DNA of 64,000 bases, taken from Diatrype stigma. Lineage: Eukaryota; Ascomycota; Sordariomycetes; Xylariales; Diatrypaceae. The DNA is taken from assembly GCA_022225965.2 (NCBI GenBank), contig JAKJXP020000002.1:248001-312000 (forward strand), given 5' to 3'. A program made the translations under genes and the position numbers. The notes beneath the pieces were generated by a model. The model was not told where the DNA came from. It saw only the letters and a program-made list of their open reading frames with translations, and ran no database searches. This document shows positions 23,687-34,802 of this stretch, in pieces. Numbering within the stretch: position 1 is the stretch's first letter; every line of letters begins with the position of its first letter.

Positions 23687-25403
23687 TTAACAATCACAAC
23701 GACCATGCCATCGAGGGAACGCGGCCGTGTCGCGAATCGTCTGTACTCCGGAGAGGTAGCATATCAGCCGATCGAAGCCCAACCCAAACCCCCCGTGTGG
23801 CGGGCAGCCCCATTTCCGGAGATCCAGGTACCAGTCGAGGTTGTTGGTAGTCCCGTCCGTCCCCTCGGATTCGGCTGCTGCGGGATCACCAACAGTCGAC
23901 GGGGACGAGTTTAATCCGCGGGCACGCATGGACTCGACCAAGGGCGCGAGGCGGTGCTCGCGCATGGAGCCGCCTACTATCTCGCAAAATGATGGGACCA
24001 GAAGGTCAAAACATTCGACTGTCGCACCTGGTTCTGGCCCGTCGGAAGTACCCGCATTCGACCGCATGTAAAACGCCTTGATGTCTCGCGGGTAGTTGGT
24101 GACAAAGACGGGGCTGTTAGCCCCGCCCACAGCCGTCGCGATGTACCTCTCGTGCTCCGTCTGCAGGTCCTTCCCCCACACAGGCTTATGCGTAAAATCG
24201 ACATCGGCAGTCTCTAACAGTTTGATTGCCTCAGTGTACGTGATGCGTGGCCATCTCTCACCCTTGAGGCCCTCCCAGCGGGCCCTGATCGAGTCTGCTT
24301 GTGCCAACTCCGAAGAGCTGTCACGGCCGTATGATAGCAGCTCCTGAACAGTCCTCGATTCACCTATGTCAAGGCTTAGGTGCTTCAGCATGTCTTCCAC
24401 TAGATCCATGACGAGGCCCAGGTTGTCCACGAAGCCCATCTCTGCCTCTAGCATATAAAATTCGCTTAGATGGCGGGGTGTATCGCTCTGTTCTGCCCGA
24501 AAGGTTGGGGAAAGCGTCCAGACGTTCCCTAAAGCCTGTGACATAGCCTCGAGATGCAACTGCGCCGAGACGGTTGCGTAGACGGGGCGACGGAAAAATT
24601 GCGTCGCTGTCTCACTATCTGACTTGGGCTCATCTTTGGCTGGGGAGATCTGGAACACCTCGCCCGCACCCTCACAGTCGGATGACGTGATGATAGGCGT
24701 GTGTATCTGGGTAAAAGAGCGATTTACGAAGAATTTGGTGAGAGACGCGATGATCTCAGAGCGCAGCCGGAATACGGCGGCGTTGAAGGGAACCCGCGGC
24801 CGGAGATGCGGCATGGCTCTCAGATACTCTGGAGTCTGATATTTCTTCTGGATGGGAAATGTCTATAGGACTGGATGAGCATCAGGGCGAAGATGATCAC
24901 TGGATTGAACACACCTTGGCATCAGATGGCCCCAAAACGGTGGCCCTCTCGACCTGCAACTCGTGGGATTGCCCACGCCCCTGAGAAGGACTCCATGATC
25001 CTTGTAGACGCACGGCTGCACCGATGGTCAGACTGCGATATGTAGGCATTAGCATTAGCATTGGAGAGAATAATCGATTAATGAGAAGCTTATTGATTCA
25101 GACATATATTTCCCACCCTTCAGCCTGATCAGCAGGTACTACCGCTTGGAGCGGCTCCAGTGTCGAACCATCGCCTAAAGAGACGAAGTGGTGACGCTTC
25201 TGAGAGCGTACAGATCGAACGAAACCATTCACCTGGACATCGTTGACGGCATCCACAGGTTTGTATTCAAGAAGGCCCGCAATGTTATCCCGGGACGTGT
25301 GTATGTAGTCACGGGTGCCTATCAGTTGTTGTAAGGGGCTTAAGTTCAGGAATGGCCTGAGTCTGCACCGTGGGGCTCTAAGAGCTAGCATAGCGAAAGA
25401 CAT
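23687..25403 (-). CDS. mitochondrial asparaginyl-tRNA synthetase
   Basis: Three exons on the minus strand: 25403-25117, 25032-24915 and 24847-23687, 521 aa in all. The enzyme charges tRNA-Asn with asparagine. The N-terminus (MSFAMLALRAPRCRLRPFLN) is basic and lacks acids, as in a mitochondrial targeting peptide; the organelle is an inference from this. Residues of about 45-135 form the anticodon-binding OB fold (NDVQVNGFVRSVRSQKRHHF, VPADQAEG joined to LTIGAAVRLQGSW). The class II core follows: motif 2 at about 250-270 (FRAEQSDTPRHLSEFYMLEA) and motif 3 near 488-497 (GFGLGFDRLICYLSG). The C-terminus AFPRWHGRCDC is the usual family ending. The first donor was chosen as GTGGGA at 25116 because only that joins the OB fold in frame. 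The frame stays open 48 codons above the chosen Met; that part has no targeting-like character of its own. Yeast SLM5 is the corresponding gene. Confidence 0.93.
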
Positions 25404-25873
25404 CACGACCAAGCCAAGAAGGATATATAAGGCGGTATAGGTATGGTAGATCCTAGACACGCATGCGGGCTCATGAGTACATATTGGATGTATGAACCTG
25501 GAACATCTGGTGCCTATCGGAGGATGCCTGGTACTAGCACTAGGCAAGTAGATAGTAATAGTAGATAGTTTGAGATATGAGGACCAATGTAACTATAGTT
25601 AAACATTCCAAGGTTGAAGATATTCGCAAGGTTGCCGGTAGTTACTCAGACCAGACTTCCAGGTTGCTTCCAGGTTCCTTGCTGCCAATGCCGAAGCAAA
25701 TTTAGATGCGCCGGGTGCAATCGGAAATTCTTCGGCTTCCAGGCTGCAATTGTACGTACATGTATGTATGTAGTTACCTCACTCAGTAAACCCGAATGGT
25801 CGAGTAGAAGCTCGGGCCTCCTCCGTATGTCGCGTCCCGGTTACTGGTAACTTTTAACCGCCTATAGTTAGTT

Positions 25874-25898
25874 TAGGTAGGTTCCTCGAACCTACCTA
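25874..25898. repeat. perfect 11-bp hairpin, 3-nt loop
   Basis: TAGGTAGGTTC at 25874-25884, loop CTC, then GAACCTACCTA at 25888-25898: all 11 pairs match. Confidence 0.8.
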
Positions 25899-25930
25899 GG
25901 CAGGCTAGGTAACATCTCCCCACCACTGTT

Positions 25931-26010
25931 ACCTCCATCACCACCAACACCAACCCGAACACCAACACCAACACCACCACCACCACCAACACCAATACCA
26001 ACGCCATCAC
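25931..26010. repeat. ACC/ACCAAC repeat array
   Basis: About 80 bases of imperfect CAC, ACC and ACCAAC units, strongly strand-biased (almost no G on the + strand). Confidence 0.8.
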
Positions 26011-26137
26011 TTGGCCCTCTTGGATCAACCCTCCCTCTCTTGTGTATGCTTCCCTTCCCCATCTTGTGTATGTATGTATATGTATTCTACGAAGCCACTA
26101 GAATGTTTCTAATCTAGTGCTACCAACCTGTCACCGT

Positions 26138-26176
26138 CACCCTAAGGCGGCACCCTAAGGCGGCACCCTAAGGCGA
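26138..26176. repeat. three tandem 13-bp units
   Basis: CACCCTAAGGCGG at 26138-26150 and 26151-26163, and a third unit ending GCGA at 26164-26176. The CCCTAA core equals the fungal telomere hexamer by word only; it is separated by GGCGGCA and is not a telomere tract. Confidence 0.8.
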
Positions 26177-26640
26177 CGCGATCTGGGTGCCCAGGTGTTG
26201 GCTGTGTTCATTTTCAACATCCCACATCCCACCTCCCACATCCCAGGGTTCATATTAATATATCGACACTGGCCCTTTTTAGCCTTGGTATATCTTAGTT
26301 TTTCCGACAGGCAGTTCGATTCTTCGGAAAATTGCCATCCTGGGCTATCCCCTGCGCATCATTAGCTTGTGTCTTCCGTATCTGTCCTCAAGCCTGGCCT
26401 CTTGAGACTTGCCGCCTCTATGCTGCAGTGGTCCAGCCACCTACGCTTCGTTGATGAGGCCTGAAGCCGGTAGATCCTCGCTCTGGGCGCCGTCCTACAG
26501 TTGTCACCATTACGTTAGAATTAGGTTGATGGTACTCTTAGTCTCCCTTTGGAGTCCCGATTGCCCGGCGCATAAGGCTGCGTGGGCATCTATGTGCGTT
26601 CTTCGTTCGCTAAGGTTGAGCTTTCCACTGCTGTCCTGAA

Positions 26641-26942
26641 ATGCCTGAGACACCAAGGCATTGGGCCGAGTGCCATACGGTGAGTGCTGCATCGGTACCC
26701 ATCGCAGCAACGGCCGAGCCCAAGATCCCACCTGTCTCAACCTAGTGCTCCTTTCGATTCTGCAGGCTGAGGAGGACGAGCCAGATCTGTGCGACTTCGG
26801 TTATCTGCAGTGCTTCCTGATCTTCGCTGGAACATCGTTTCCATCGACCTGGGAGCCGAGGCCGTCACACAGTCCCAAGACATATATGGGCTTCTGTTCA
26901 CATTATTGCCTTACAAAGATGGCAAAGACGGCGAAACGCTGA
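26641..26942 (+). CDS. possible small two-exon gene, unrecognised
   Basis: ATG at 26641, exon to 26679, donor GTGAGT at 26680, acceptor after TTCTGCAG at 26765 and a frame to the stop at 26942 would give about 71 aa. The splice signals are good, but the product (AEEDEPDLCDFGYLQCFLIF and on) matches no family I know, and a second frame over the same bases (WNIVSIDLGAEAVTQSQDIY) also looks protein-like. It could be a small gene, a decayed gene or chance. Confidence 0.2.
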
Positions 26943-27178
26943 TGCATTGCTTTAACCGAGGTGCTCACTCGCCCGTCTCTCTTTCGATTGCTTCATCTGG
27001 CTGTCCTAGACATCGGTGGGATTGATTATAGGCAATCAACTACCTATATTGGTGTAACCCGTTAATCTGCCGTCATTCCTGATCACTCTTCATTCGCCTC
27101 AGAAGTCTGATTTCATGCCGTGAGTCAAGGTATAACTGCTACTAGGTTAGCTAAGCTGGAGCCGGTCTTGTTGGACTT

Positions 27179-27186
27179 TATAAATA
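27179..27186 (+). promoter_or_regulatory. TATA box of PARG-like gene
   Basis: TATAAATA, a full consensus, lies 115 nt before the ATG at 27294. A transcription start 30-60 nt downstream would fall after the in-frame ATG at 27207, which supports 27294 as the translation start. Confidence 0.55.
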
Positions 27187-27293
27187 CCTGAGCCCAGATA
27201 TGCTATGTGGCACTTTTTCCCTTAGCAGCCAACCGCTCGTTCGCTGGAATATCCAAGTCTTCCATTACGCATCCTATCCCTGATCACTTCAAG

Positions 27294-28421
27294 ATGCCTT
27301 CGTCAAAACCAAAGCCGTCCGAGGTGGCTACTGAAACCAAGAGACATTATCTTCCCACCATCAAGGCTCGGTATGCAAACCGGACACACTCGTATTTATT
27401 CCAACAGCCATTAGAGCAAATCCCCCTGCATAGCTACCCCTGCCTGCAGACCGTGTCACCACCCCAGTTTCGTGCGTAGAACCTTCTTAGCTCCCGGCTC
27501 CGAGTCCTAGCTCCGAGCTCCTCTGGCCCCTAGCTCCTCCTCTAATATGTAATAGATATCTGCACCGGCGACGCTGTAGACTACACCATCGAGTGGGAGG
27601 AACAGGTCAACCAGCGGATACCTTTCATATGTGCGGCAAATGACAAAAAGCCCGGTGGGGATTGGGAAACCGGGGTTGTTGGCTATGAAGAGCGTCTCTG
27701 TAGACGGAGCAGCCTCTTTGCGACGTTGAGTACCCCGGGGCCGGAGTCGCGCATCCCATCCAATTACCCCGTGCCATCAGAAGGCGGCATCTACTCCGAG
27801 TTCGTCGTGGTGTTTCGGGGACCCCATGATCAATACAAGAAACTGGATCACTGGAACGACTTGCCTGTGGTCTCCATCCCACCGGCACGCTGGCCCAAGT
27901 TGAACCAAATGGGCACCAAATATGCGTTTCCCCTCGAACGAGACTTGGTCAAAAACAAGATCCGCGCCGCTCTGCGCATCTGCGTCTACTACCGGTACAC
28001 ATCGGTGGTCATCGGTGATTTCGGGCTTGGAAATGGCTATCGCAACCCACCACAGGAGCTCGCCGAGCTCTGGCGGGAGGTCTTCCTGTACGATCCTGAC
28101 CTCCGAGGCCGATTCGAGTACGTTGCCTTCTGCTTCGAGGACGCCATGCAGAGCACGGCCAAGCTCATACTGGATGACATTGCCAAGAAGACCAAGGGCG
28201 GCCACTCGAGCGATTCCAAGAGCAAATCGAAATCGCACAGCAGCTCCTCGAGCTCGAGCTCGCACTCGCACTCGCACTCACATGCCCACGCCCACTCTCA
28301 TGGCGGCCCGACTGTGCCTAGCGACTTCGAGATATTCCAGCACGTCTTCGATCGCAGTGAAATACAAGAGGTCATAAGCCGCCCGGACCCGCGATACGGC
28401 ATCTCTATGTTGACGTCGTAG
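27294..28421 (+). CDS. PARG-like macrodomain protein (TIGR02452/DUF2263 family)
   Basis: Two exons, 27294-27471 and 27556-28421, 347 aa. The join gives QFHICTGDAVDYTIEW, in frame through canonical GTGCGT and TAG signals. The microbial-type poly(ADP-ribose) glycohydrolase signature sits at residues 87-117: AANDKKPGGDWETGVVGYEE followed by RLCRRSSLFATL. Bacterial enzymes use GGG-x(6-8)-QEE; here it is GGD, seven residues and YEE, with both acidic residues (E104, E105) kept. A second block, IYSEFVVVFRGPHDQYK, and then FPLERDLVKNKIRAALRICV and VVIGDFGLGNGYRNPPQELA complete the macrodomain. A low-complexity Ser/His insert (about residues 275-310) precedes a short C-terminal helix EIFQHVFDRSEIQEVI. 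The likely role is removal or binding of ADP-ribose; activity is not established by sequence. An upstream in-frame ATG at 27207 would add 29 residues. Confidence 0.9.
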
Positions 28422-31400
28422 GCGACGTTTTGGTACACCCTTGCACAGCAGATATGCATATGGGCGGGTTTATTATTCGGAGTGCCGGCGCTTTTGAAAC
28501 TTGCGGGCGGCTGATTTTCTTGAGGCTTTGGTTTTTTTCTGGGTCCTTCTTGTCTAACCTAGGGATGTCCGGCGCACTTCAACTTCTTTTCTGATGCCCG
28601 TCAAAAGGGGGCTCGTCGTCTTCTTAGTTGCCATATTTATCTATATTATAGAGTTATACACTCGTTCGAGCTTTGAGCGTGCTTAAGCACGGTTCCGCAT
28701 CTTGTCCTATGTCGCCATCAGATTGCGTCATACTTCTATTTATCACGGGTTGAAGGTCATGCGTCAGATTGACACTTTATTGACATAATACTTCCTCCAT
28801 GCCGTGGGTAATACCCATAAAAGAGGAAGCTCAATACTTCATGGTCGCATATATATAGTTGATATGCACATGGCGGCAACATTACCGATTCAACTGATGG
28901 GTCTGTATGCTCACATGGGACGAAGTGTCCCAGTGAGTCTATTAGATTGCCCACAGCGCACCACGCTACGTTGGTTGTGTCTTGTCTTAACCACGCCATT
29001 GGGAGTTGGGGCTACTACCAGCTAGTGCCATCATGGTTTAAGAGGCTGCAGAATTTGTACGTGTAACAGCAGGTAATTAGGTCTCACGCAGCCACAAGAG
29101 GTACTTAGAGCGTCAGCTCACCGGCACCCGAGGCCGCAGACTAAATAGTCAAGGCGCCCCCCCCTCTCTCTAACATACCTCCTACCTCACATCAGCTATG
29201 ACTTATGAGCCGTCAGAGCTATCGCTACGTACAGAGAGAGGGCTTCTCTAAGAAGGGGCAACTTAATGGACACATGCGGATCATCGACCCCTATGTGCTC
29301 CCCATTACATCTCGATACCATTGTATGCGCTCGAGGATGATCATTAGTTACATACTTAGTGCGCGCCACCACCTCAAAGACGGTAGGTCATGTGTGCTCC
29401 ATTCTAAAGAAGGCTTTTTGGCGTAGCACACTTATTACTTGATCCCCGGTTGCGCCCATAACTTCCAAGGTTCAATCTAAAGTTCCCAGCGGTTGTGGCG
29501 TAAATATTCACGCTGGGCAGGAGAGGCTGAACCCAGGGACGCTTCTGGCCCTAGGGAGTAGAGTGGCCTAGGAACTGGGCTGATGCCTTGATAGCATTTC
29601 CTCCTGAAACTCTACTTGATGTGCCGCGCTACATAATCATGCCCACAGCAGTCGGTAGATCGAGCTATGTCATTTCGAGTGATCATTTGCGACACAGACC
29701 TCAATCCTGTGAACGGACGGATGGGCCGCCGTAGGCCCGGCGTTCCTGGGCACATTCAGGGACCTCCTGAAAGTTTTTAGGCTCACGTTCCACTAGATCC
29801 AAGGTAGGACACATCTCGTTTGTGCGCGCGAGCGCGACACTTTGTATGGATAAAAAGAAGAAAAAAACGAAGTGAAGAGAAAAGGGGAGAAAGATGCGGT
29901 GCGCCTTTCCCACTGCATGCATGCATGTCTTAGAGCCCAAGCCGCCAGCCGACTCGCAGAGACTATCTATCGATCGGCTAATCAATATGCACTGCTCCGA
30001 GACAACTCGACCTAGCGAGTGAAGGAGAGGGAGAAGACTTGGCTGGTTGGCTTGTCATTCGAGGAGCGGATTGCTCATGAGGGCTTGGAATATCATTCCC
30101 ACCTAGCGGCGGCGGAGAGTAGACGCACAATTGCGTGAACAGGCAGACATCTCTAGACCAAGATAGCTAGATCAGGACAGGTGGAGGAGAAGAAGGGGGT
30201 GGGGAGCAGCAGGGTTCAACCTCACTTGCCGAGATCTTCTTCCAACCCAACCCTCAGTTAGGCCTCGCACGAACATGCCCTAAACTCCTGCGGTCAGACA
30301 GACCCTGTGTCACTCGGTCCGGCACGCAGCCAGAATCGCGGACTTCGTTCGGCCTGATATTGTCGGCTCGCAATCCGCCCTATCCATCCACTCCCGCCCC
30401 CGCCTTGCATCACGACGAAGAGGCAACGCCCTGCCCTGCAAAAAGCCTTTCGAGTCTCCCCACAAAAAGGCGGGCGAGCGGACCCCTATTCCCATGGAAA
30501 CGGGTCATAGCAGGAGAAAGCAGGCCACGGCTGTCCGTTCATCCATCAGCTTGTCTGACCCTGAGACCGGTCCGCTCGATTTCGTCCTCGTTGGGTACAT
30601 ATGGCGGTATCTTCAAACTATTAACTACGCGTGTCAGACAGGGAGAAGGGGCGGCTTTGATGAGAAAGAAAGAAAAAAGCAACGGCGCCCCATTAAAATG
30701 AGCCGCGGCTCGCTGCCGCTTGTCTCGGCTGTCATGGAAGCAGCAATCACAGGGTCAGATGCGCCAGCAAACCGGCGTGAGCCTCTTTCTGTCATGATTA
30801 CGGAGTGCACGGCTACTAGCAGCAATTAAGCTGATTAGAAATAACATGCCGTCCAGGTCTTGCGGCTTGCCCTCCCCGCGGTGCTCTGTGATTAGTCCGT
30901 AGGTAGGTAAGTCGGAAGAGAGCTTGGATCAACCACGTTTTTTCTCCGCTCCGAAGACCGGAGTAGGTAGCTGAGACATGCGAGCCTGGGCTGCTGTCAC
31001 ATGCCTCTTTATGGGACGATGGACTGACCCAATCCACGAAGGTCGCGCTACCAAGCATCGGGGTCTTCCCTAAGCCCTATCTGTGGACTACATCATTGAT
31101 CTGGGACTTTGGTACTGCCAATCACGCATGAGGATGTACGTTTGCTTCTTGGCCCAAGTTGCCCTGCTTGTGGAAGGCGTCGATAAGTAATCGTAGGGAA
31201 ACGCTTATACACCAATAGTAGTAGAGATGGCCCACCAGATTTGCTTCAAAGACTAATCAAGAGATGACGAATAGAATTGCATTAGTCCTTGGAGCAATCC
31301 ATAATAGGCAGTTGTGTCGACCAGTAGCGCAAGTGAGTAAGAACGTTTGAAGGATCTGTAAGATACCCAATCGTATGATCCTCAGGTATATCTCATTCGA

Positions 31401-32279
31401 TGGCCGTGTGGGTTAGGTAATTATATATAGCAACAAGTAAAGCTGGCACAATCAACCTGAACTTAACCAGCTTCTGGTTCTAGAGCCAATTGTCAGAACA
31501 TACATGTAGGTTAACCAACAGAGCCAAAGAGGGCATGTATATTCCTCATAGTCGTGTCAAGATGGGTAGACAGATCAGACTGTGAATTTCTACGACTTCT
31601 AGTGATAAACCCCTTGGGCTTGCTAGCACCAGCATATAGCAACATCATCATATATCAAACATTTGCTGGTCAATACCTTATGATGGACAAAAGGCTTGAT
31701 TTGGGAATGAACTCTCGCTGCCCTGTTCTTGATGATATGGAATTAGTGACCATGGTATATGGAACGGATTAAGCACAGCTTCGTTCCAAATTACCCAAGT
31801 ATGATGCTGACATGCTACTGAATTCATCTGCGCTCGGAACCACGGGCTTTTTCAACGATTCCTCTTAATGCAGGCGAAGGTAAATTAAATTCATTAAGAA
31901 AATTATCTAGTATGCAGAATGTGCTGGATGATATCGCGAATTCCCTCAGAAGGCCTGCACAGCTTTCCCCTAAGGTCCGCCAGATATCGAAGTAGACTAT
32001 CTAAGTCTAGCAACTATGTGACTAACTATCGATGTAGTAAAAAACGGTATTGGTGTAGTAAACAGCCCCTAAATTAGTCCAAGATTAGACATTAGAATCA
32101 TTAGGTCAGTAGGTTTTTCGTTGTGGGTGTGTGTGTGATTAGGCTTCATGATTCTCCTCCCCTGTCTCCTCCCCTCCTCTTTCTCCATCCTAATTTTTTT
32201 CGTTCATTTCATGATTACGTATTATATCTTTGATTTTGGGTTTTTTCTTTTTTTGTTTGTTTGTGTGTGTGTGCGTGTC
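28422..32279. other. gene-free stretch between convergent genes
   Basis: About 3.9 kb between the 3' ends of the PARG-like gene (+) and the unknown gene at 32280 (-). Frames here (for example 30360-30701) are short and lack domains. There is a TGCA run near 29912-29926 and a GT run near 32260-32276 just past the stop of the unknown gene. Nothing else stands out. Confidence 0.45.
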
Positions 32280-33563
32280 TTAGCACTCTTCGAAATCCCC
32301 GACGTAGACGTGAGACACCGTCGTGCCCCGGCCGCCCTTCCACGAGACGTGCTTGCCGGTCTGGGACGACCCGGCGCGGGACAGGCTCGGCCGGACGGGC
32401 CGGGGCTCCTCGAGGCCGCCGTACTTGGTCGACCGCCCGCCCATCCAGCTCAGCAGCCGGTCGAGGACGGACCAGTACTTGGAGCAGACGACGGACAGGG
32501 CGCCGCGCACCCACTTGAGCAGGCTGTCCCACTTGATGAAGTAGATGGGGGCGGGGACGCCGGCCTTGAGCAGGCCCGCGGGGCCGGCGGCCGTGTGGAC
32601 GACGACCGTCGGCGCCGCCTTGGAGCCGTGGTGGGGCTTGGTGCTAGCCACGGCGGTGGGGGCGCCGAACCGGTACTCGACGTAGCAGCCCTCGGCCGAG
32701 ACCTCGAAGGTGGGCGCGATGGCGCCGACGCCGCTGAGGAAGCCGACCACGATGGCCATGTGGCGCTTCCAGCCGTCCCACCAGGGGCCCTCGGCGCCCG
32801 CGGCGCCCGCGTCCTGCTTCATGCAGAGGAAGTGGCCGTAGACCTGCTCGCGCTGGGCCTCGGGCAGGCTGGCGACCGAGTCGGCCCAGGCCGTGCGGTC
32901 GGCCATGTCGACGGAGATGCCGATGCCCTCGCCCAGGTACAGCGCGTGCCGGTGCCGCTTCGCCTGCCACTCGTCGAGCCGGACCGAGCTGAAGGTCGAC
33001 GAGCCCTTGATCAGGAGCCGGCTCCGGCTGCGCGGGTGGTGGTGGCACCGCACGATGTTCAGCGCGTGGATGCACGCGTCCACCGCGAACTCGATCTCGT
33101 CGATCTTCTTGCTCACGAAGAACGTGAGCTCCTGGCACCGCCCCGCGTCTTCGATGTAGTTGATGGTGCGCTGCAGCCACTCTGGCGTTGTGACGAAAAC
33201 GCCCGCTTTAGCTGTTTCAGAGTATTAGTCAACCGTTATCATGAGGCGGGATTTCGGCAAGAGCGTGATGAGAGGGAAAGGAAGAAAGGAAAGAATCAGA
33301 ACTACTATGGGTTGGCTTTGCTTACATTTCCAAAATTTCCACCATGGTGTTTGTAGTTTGCTGTCGAGTAGGGCGAAGGTCTCGGGACGGACGATGGCCA
33401 CCGTGGCCTTGGATCCCGAATGTGATGTTTCTTTCTTGAGGAGCTTGTACATGCCGTTCGCTTCATGCCGTCTCGATGAATCGACCGACCGGTTGGAGCC
33501 CGCGGAGAAACCGGAGTCGACGACCGAAACCGTCGACACACCCTCGGAGTAGCCAGTAGGCAT
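32280..33563 (-). CDS. conserved-type protein of unknown function, two exons
   Basis: Exons 33563-33326 and 33211-32280 give 389 aa; the join reads WWKFWKSKAGVFVTTPEWLQ through a GTAAGC donor. I do not recognise the family. The N-terminal 55 residues are Ser-rich. The middle is globular and coding-like: FVTTPEWLQRTINYIEDAGR, LTFFVSKKIDEIEFAVDACI, HALNIVRCHHHPRSRSRLLI, LYLGEGIGISVDMADRTAWA. The segment MAIVVGFLSGVGAIAP is hydrophobic but too polar around it to call a membrane helix. The C-terminal 60 residues are basic and Ser/Gly-rich. The second exon is GC-rich with strong third-position GC. A 402-codon frame on the opposite strand is its mirror (Ala/Arg/Asp-rich) and is not a gene. The start at 33563 was chosen because upstream codons lack coding character. 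Confidence 0.75.
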
Positions 33564-34243
33564 ATTTATTGTTGGAAGGTTGGAGCTGAGTTGTGGGATA
33601 TTATGTATTACTTGTGTTGTTGTTGGTATTCGATTCGCTATTATAGTCACGGGGGATCGAAGTAGTCCAATAGGCACATCGGCGCATGCAAAGGGAGCTT
33701 GTTGGGAGTTGCCGCGAGTCGCGAAGTGAGTAGAGAACCAGAAGCCATATCGAGGCCGAGGCGTCCGGGTTCTTTATACCAGATATCCTAATCCTGACGG
33801 GTTGCCATAAGCCGCAGCGCCGGACGCCCTTAGTCAACATATGATCGGCGGCTGGCACGCATCTCGATTCTCGATACGGCTACCTGAGGTCTCTCCACCG
33901 CGGTGAGCCCCGGGCGGGCTGCTGTACTCTGGGGGAGAGAAAGGCCCGTAGCACTTTAGCCAGCGCTGCAGCTTTGGGGCCAGAATTTACTGAGACGGCG
34001 CCCACCGAGGGGAGCGGAGCTCCAGCCAATCCGACGTATGAGGGCGTTCCACGCTTTCTGGGTTGCCCGATTCGACGCCTCGCAGCGGAGGGCCTCGTAA
34101 CTGCATGCCGAGTATAATACTCTCGACAACGCAGGGACGGAGGGGCAGATGGGGGGAGTCAAGGACTCAAGCATGCAGGTACCGCGGATCTTTAGCTGGG
34201 GGGAGGGGCGTGAGGTCGATGGAGAGAGAGGTCGACTGTCGAT

Positions 34244-34262
34244 GGGGGGGGGGGGGGGGGGG
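34244..34262. repeat. run of 19 G
   Basis: Nineteen consecutive G on the + strand, preceded by GGGGGGAGGGG-like purine DNA. The length in an assembly is prone to error. Confidence 0.8.
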
Positions 34263-34748
34263 TCGGACGGACCCATGGCGACAGCCCGTCCGGCTCGGGG
34301 CTGCTGATTGAGCGAAAACTCTTAGGCCTTTCTCCATCGGCGCGCATGGCGAAAGAAAAACGCATAGGTAGTCGTTGACGCCTGACTGCCGCGCCCCTGA
34401 ATTGGGTATAGCTTCTCGTCCCCATAAAAACGGTCCTGCACGATGCAGATGCTGCAGATGCAATGCAATGCGGCTGAGTTGCTGTCTCCTGGCCCGGCCC
34501 CCTTTAACAAGTGTCCAATCAGGTTGCCGCGTAACCCGACCTGCTCCCTGGGCAACACACAGCACCTGTGTAGTTACCAGGCTTCTGACCGCGCGGCTCA
34601 GGTATAACCGCTCCATGCCATGCAACACGTCCGTGGGCGTGAAGTCATAGGCTACGAAGTGAGTCAGTGTTACCTATGTCACATTCCAGGTCGATTCAGT
34701 ATGGATGTGCGCCTTCAGGTGAAGCAAGAAAGGCAGCAAACATGTGAC

Positions 34749-34802
34749 ACGACAGTTGACGGTCGTCACAGTTGTCACAGTTGTCACACTCACGACTGTC
34801 GT
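34749..34802. repeat. nonamer repeats bounded by an 8-bp inverted repeat
   Basis: GTCGTCACA, GTTGTCACA and GTTGTCACA stand in tandem at 34762-34788. ACGACAGT (34749-34756) and ACTGTCGT (34795-34802) bracket them as inverted copies. Confidence 0.65.

Larger units (their letters stand above)
25404..27293. other. divergent upstream region between AsnRS and PARG-like genes
   Basis: This shared upstream region of two outward-facing genes holds a perfect 11-bp hairpin (25874-25898), an ACC/ACCAAC array (25931-26010), three 13-bp units (26138-26176), a CATCCCAC run near 26219 and a TATA box (27179). A possible small two-exon frame at 26641-26942 is listed separately. Confidence 0.5.

Noticed and set aside
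26138..26176. CCCTAA words as internal telomere repeat
   Set aside because: The hexamer occurs once per 13-bp unit and is not in uninterrupted tandem.
32148..33356. 402-codon open frame on the + strand
   Set aside because: It is the mirror of the spliced minus-strand gene; its Ala/Arg/Asp/Gly-rich low-complexity product is typical of antisense frames in GC-rich coding DNA.
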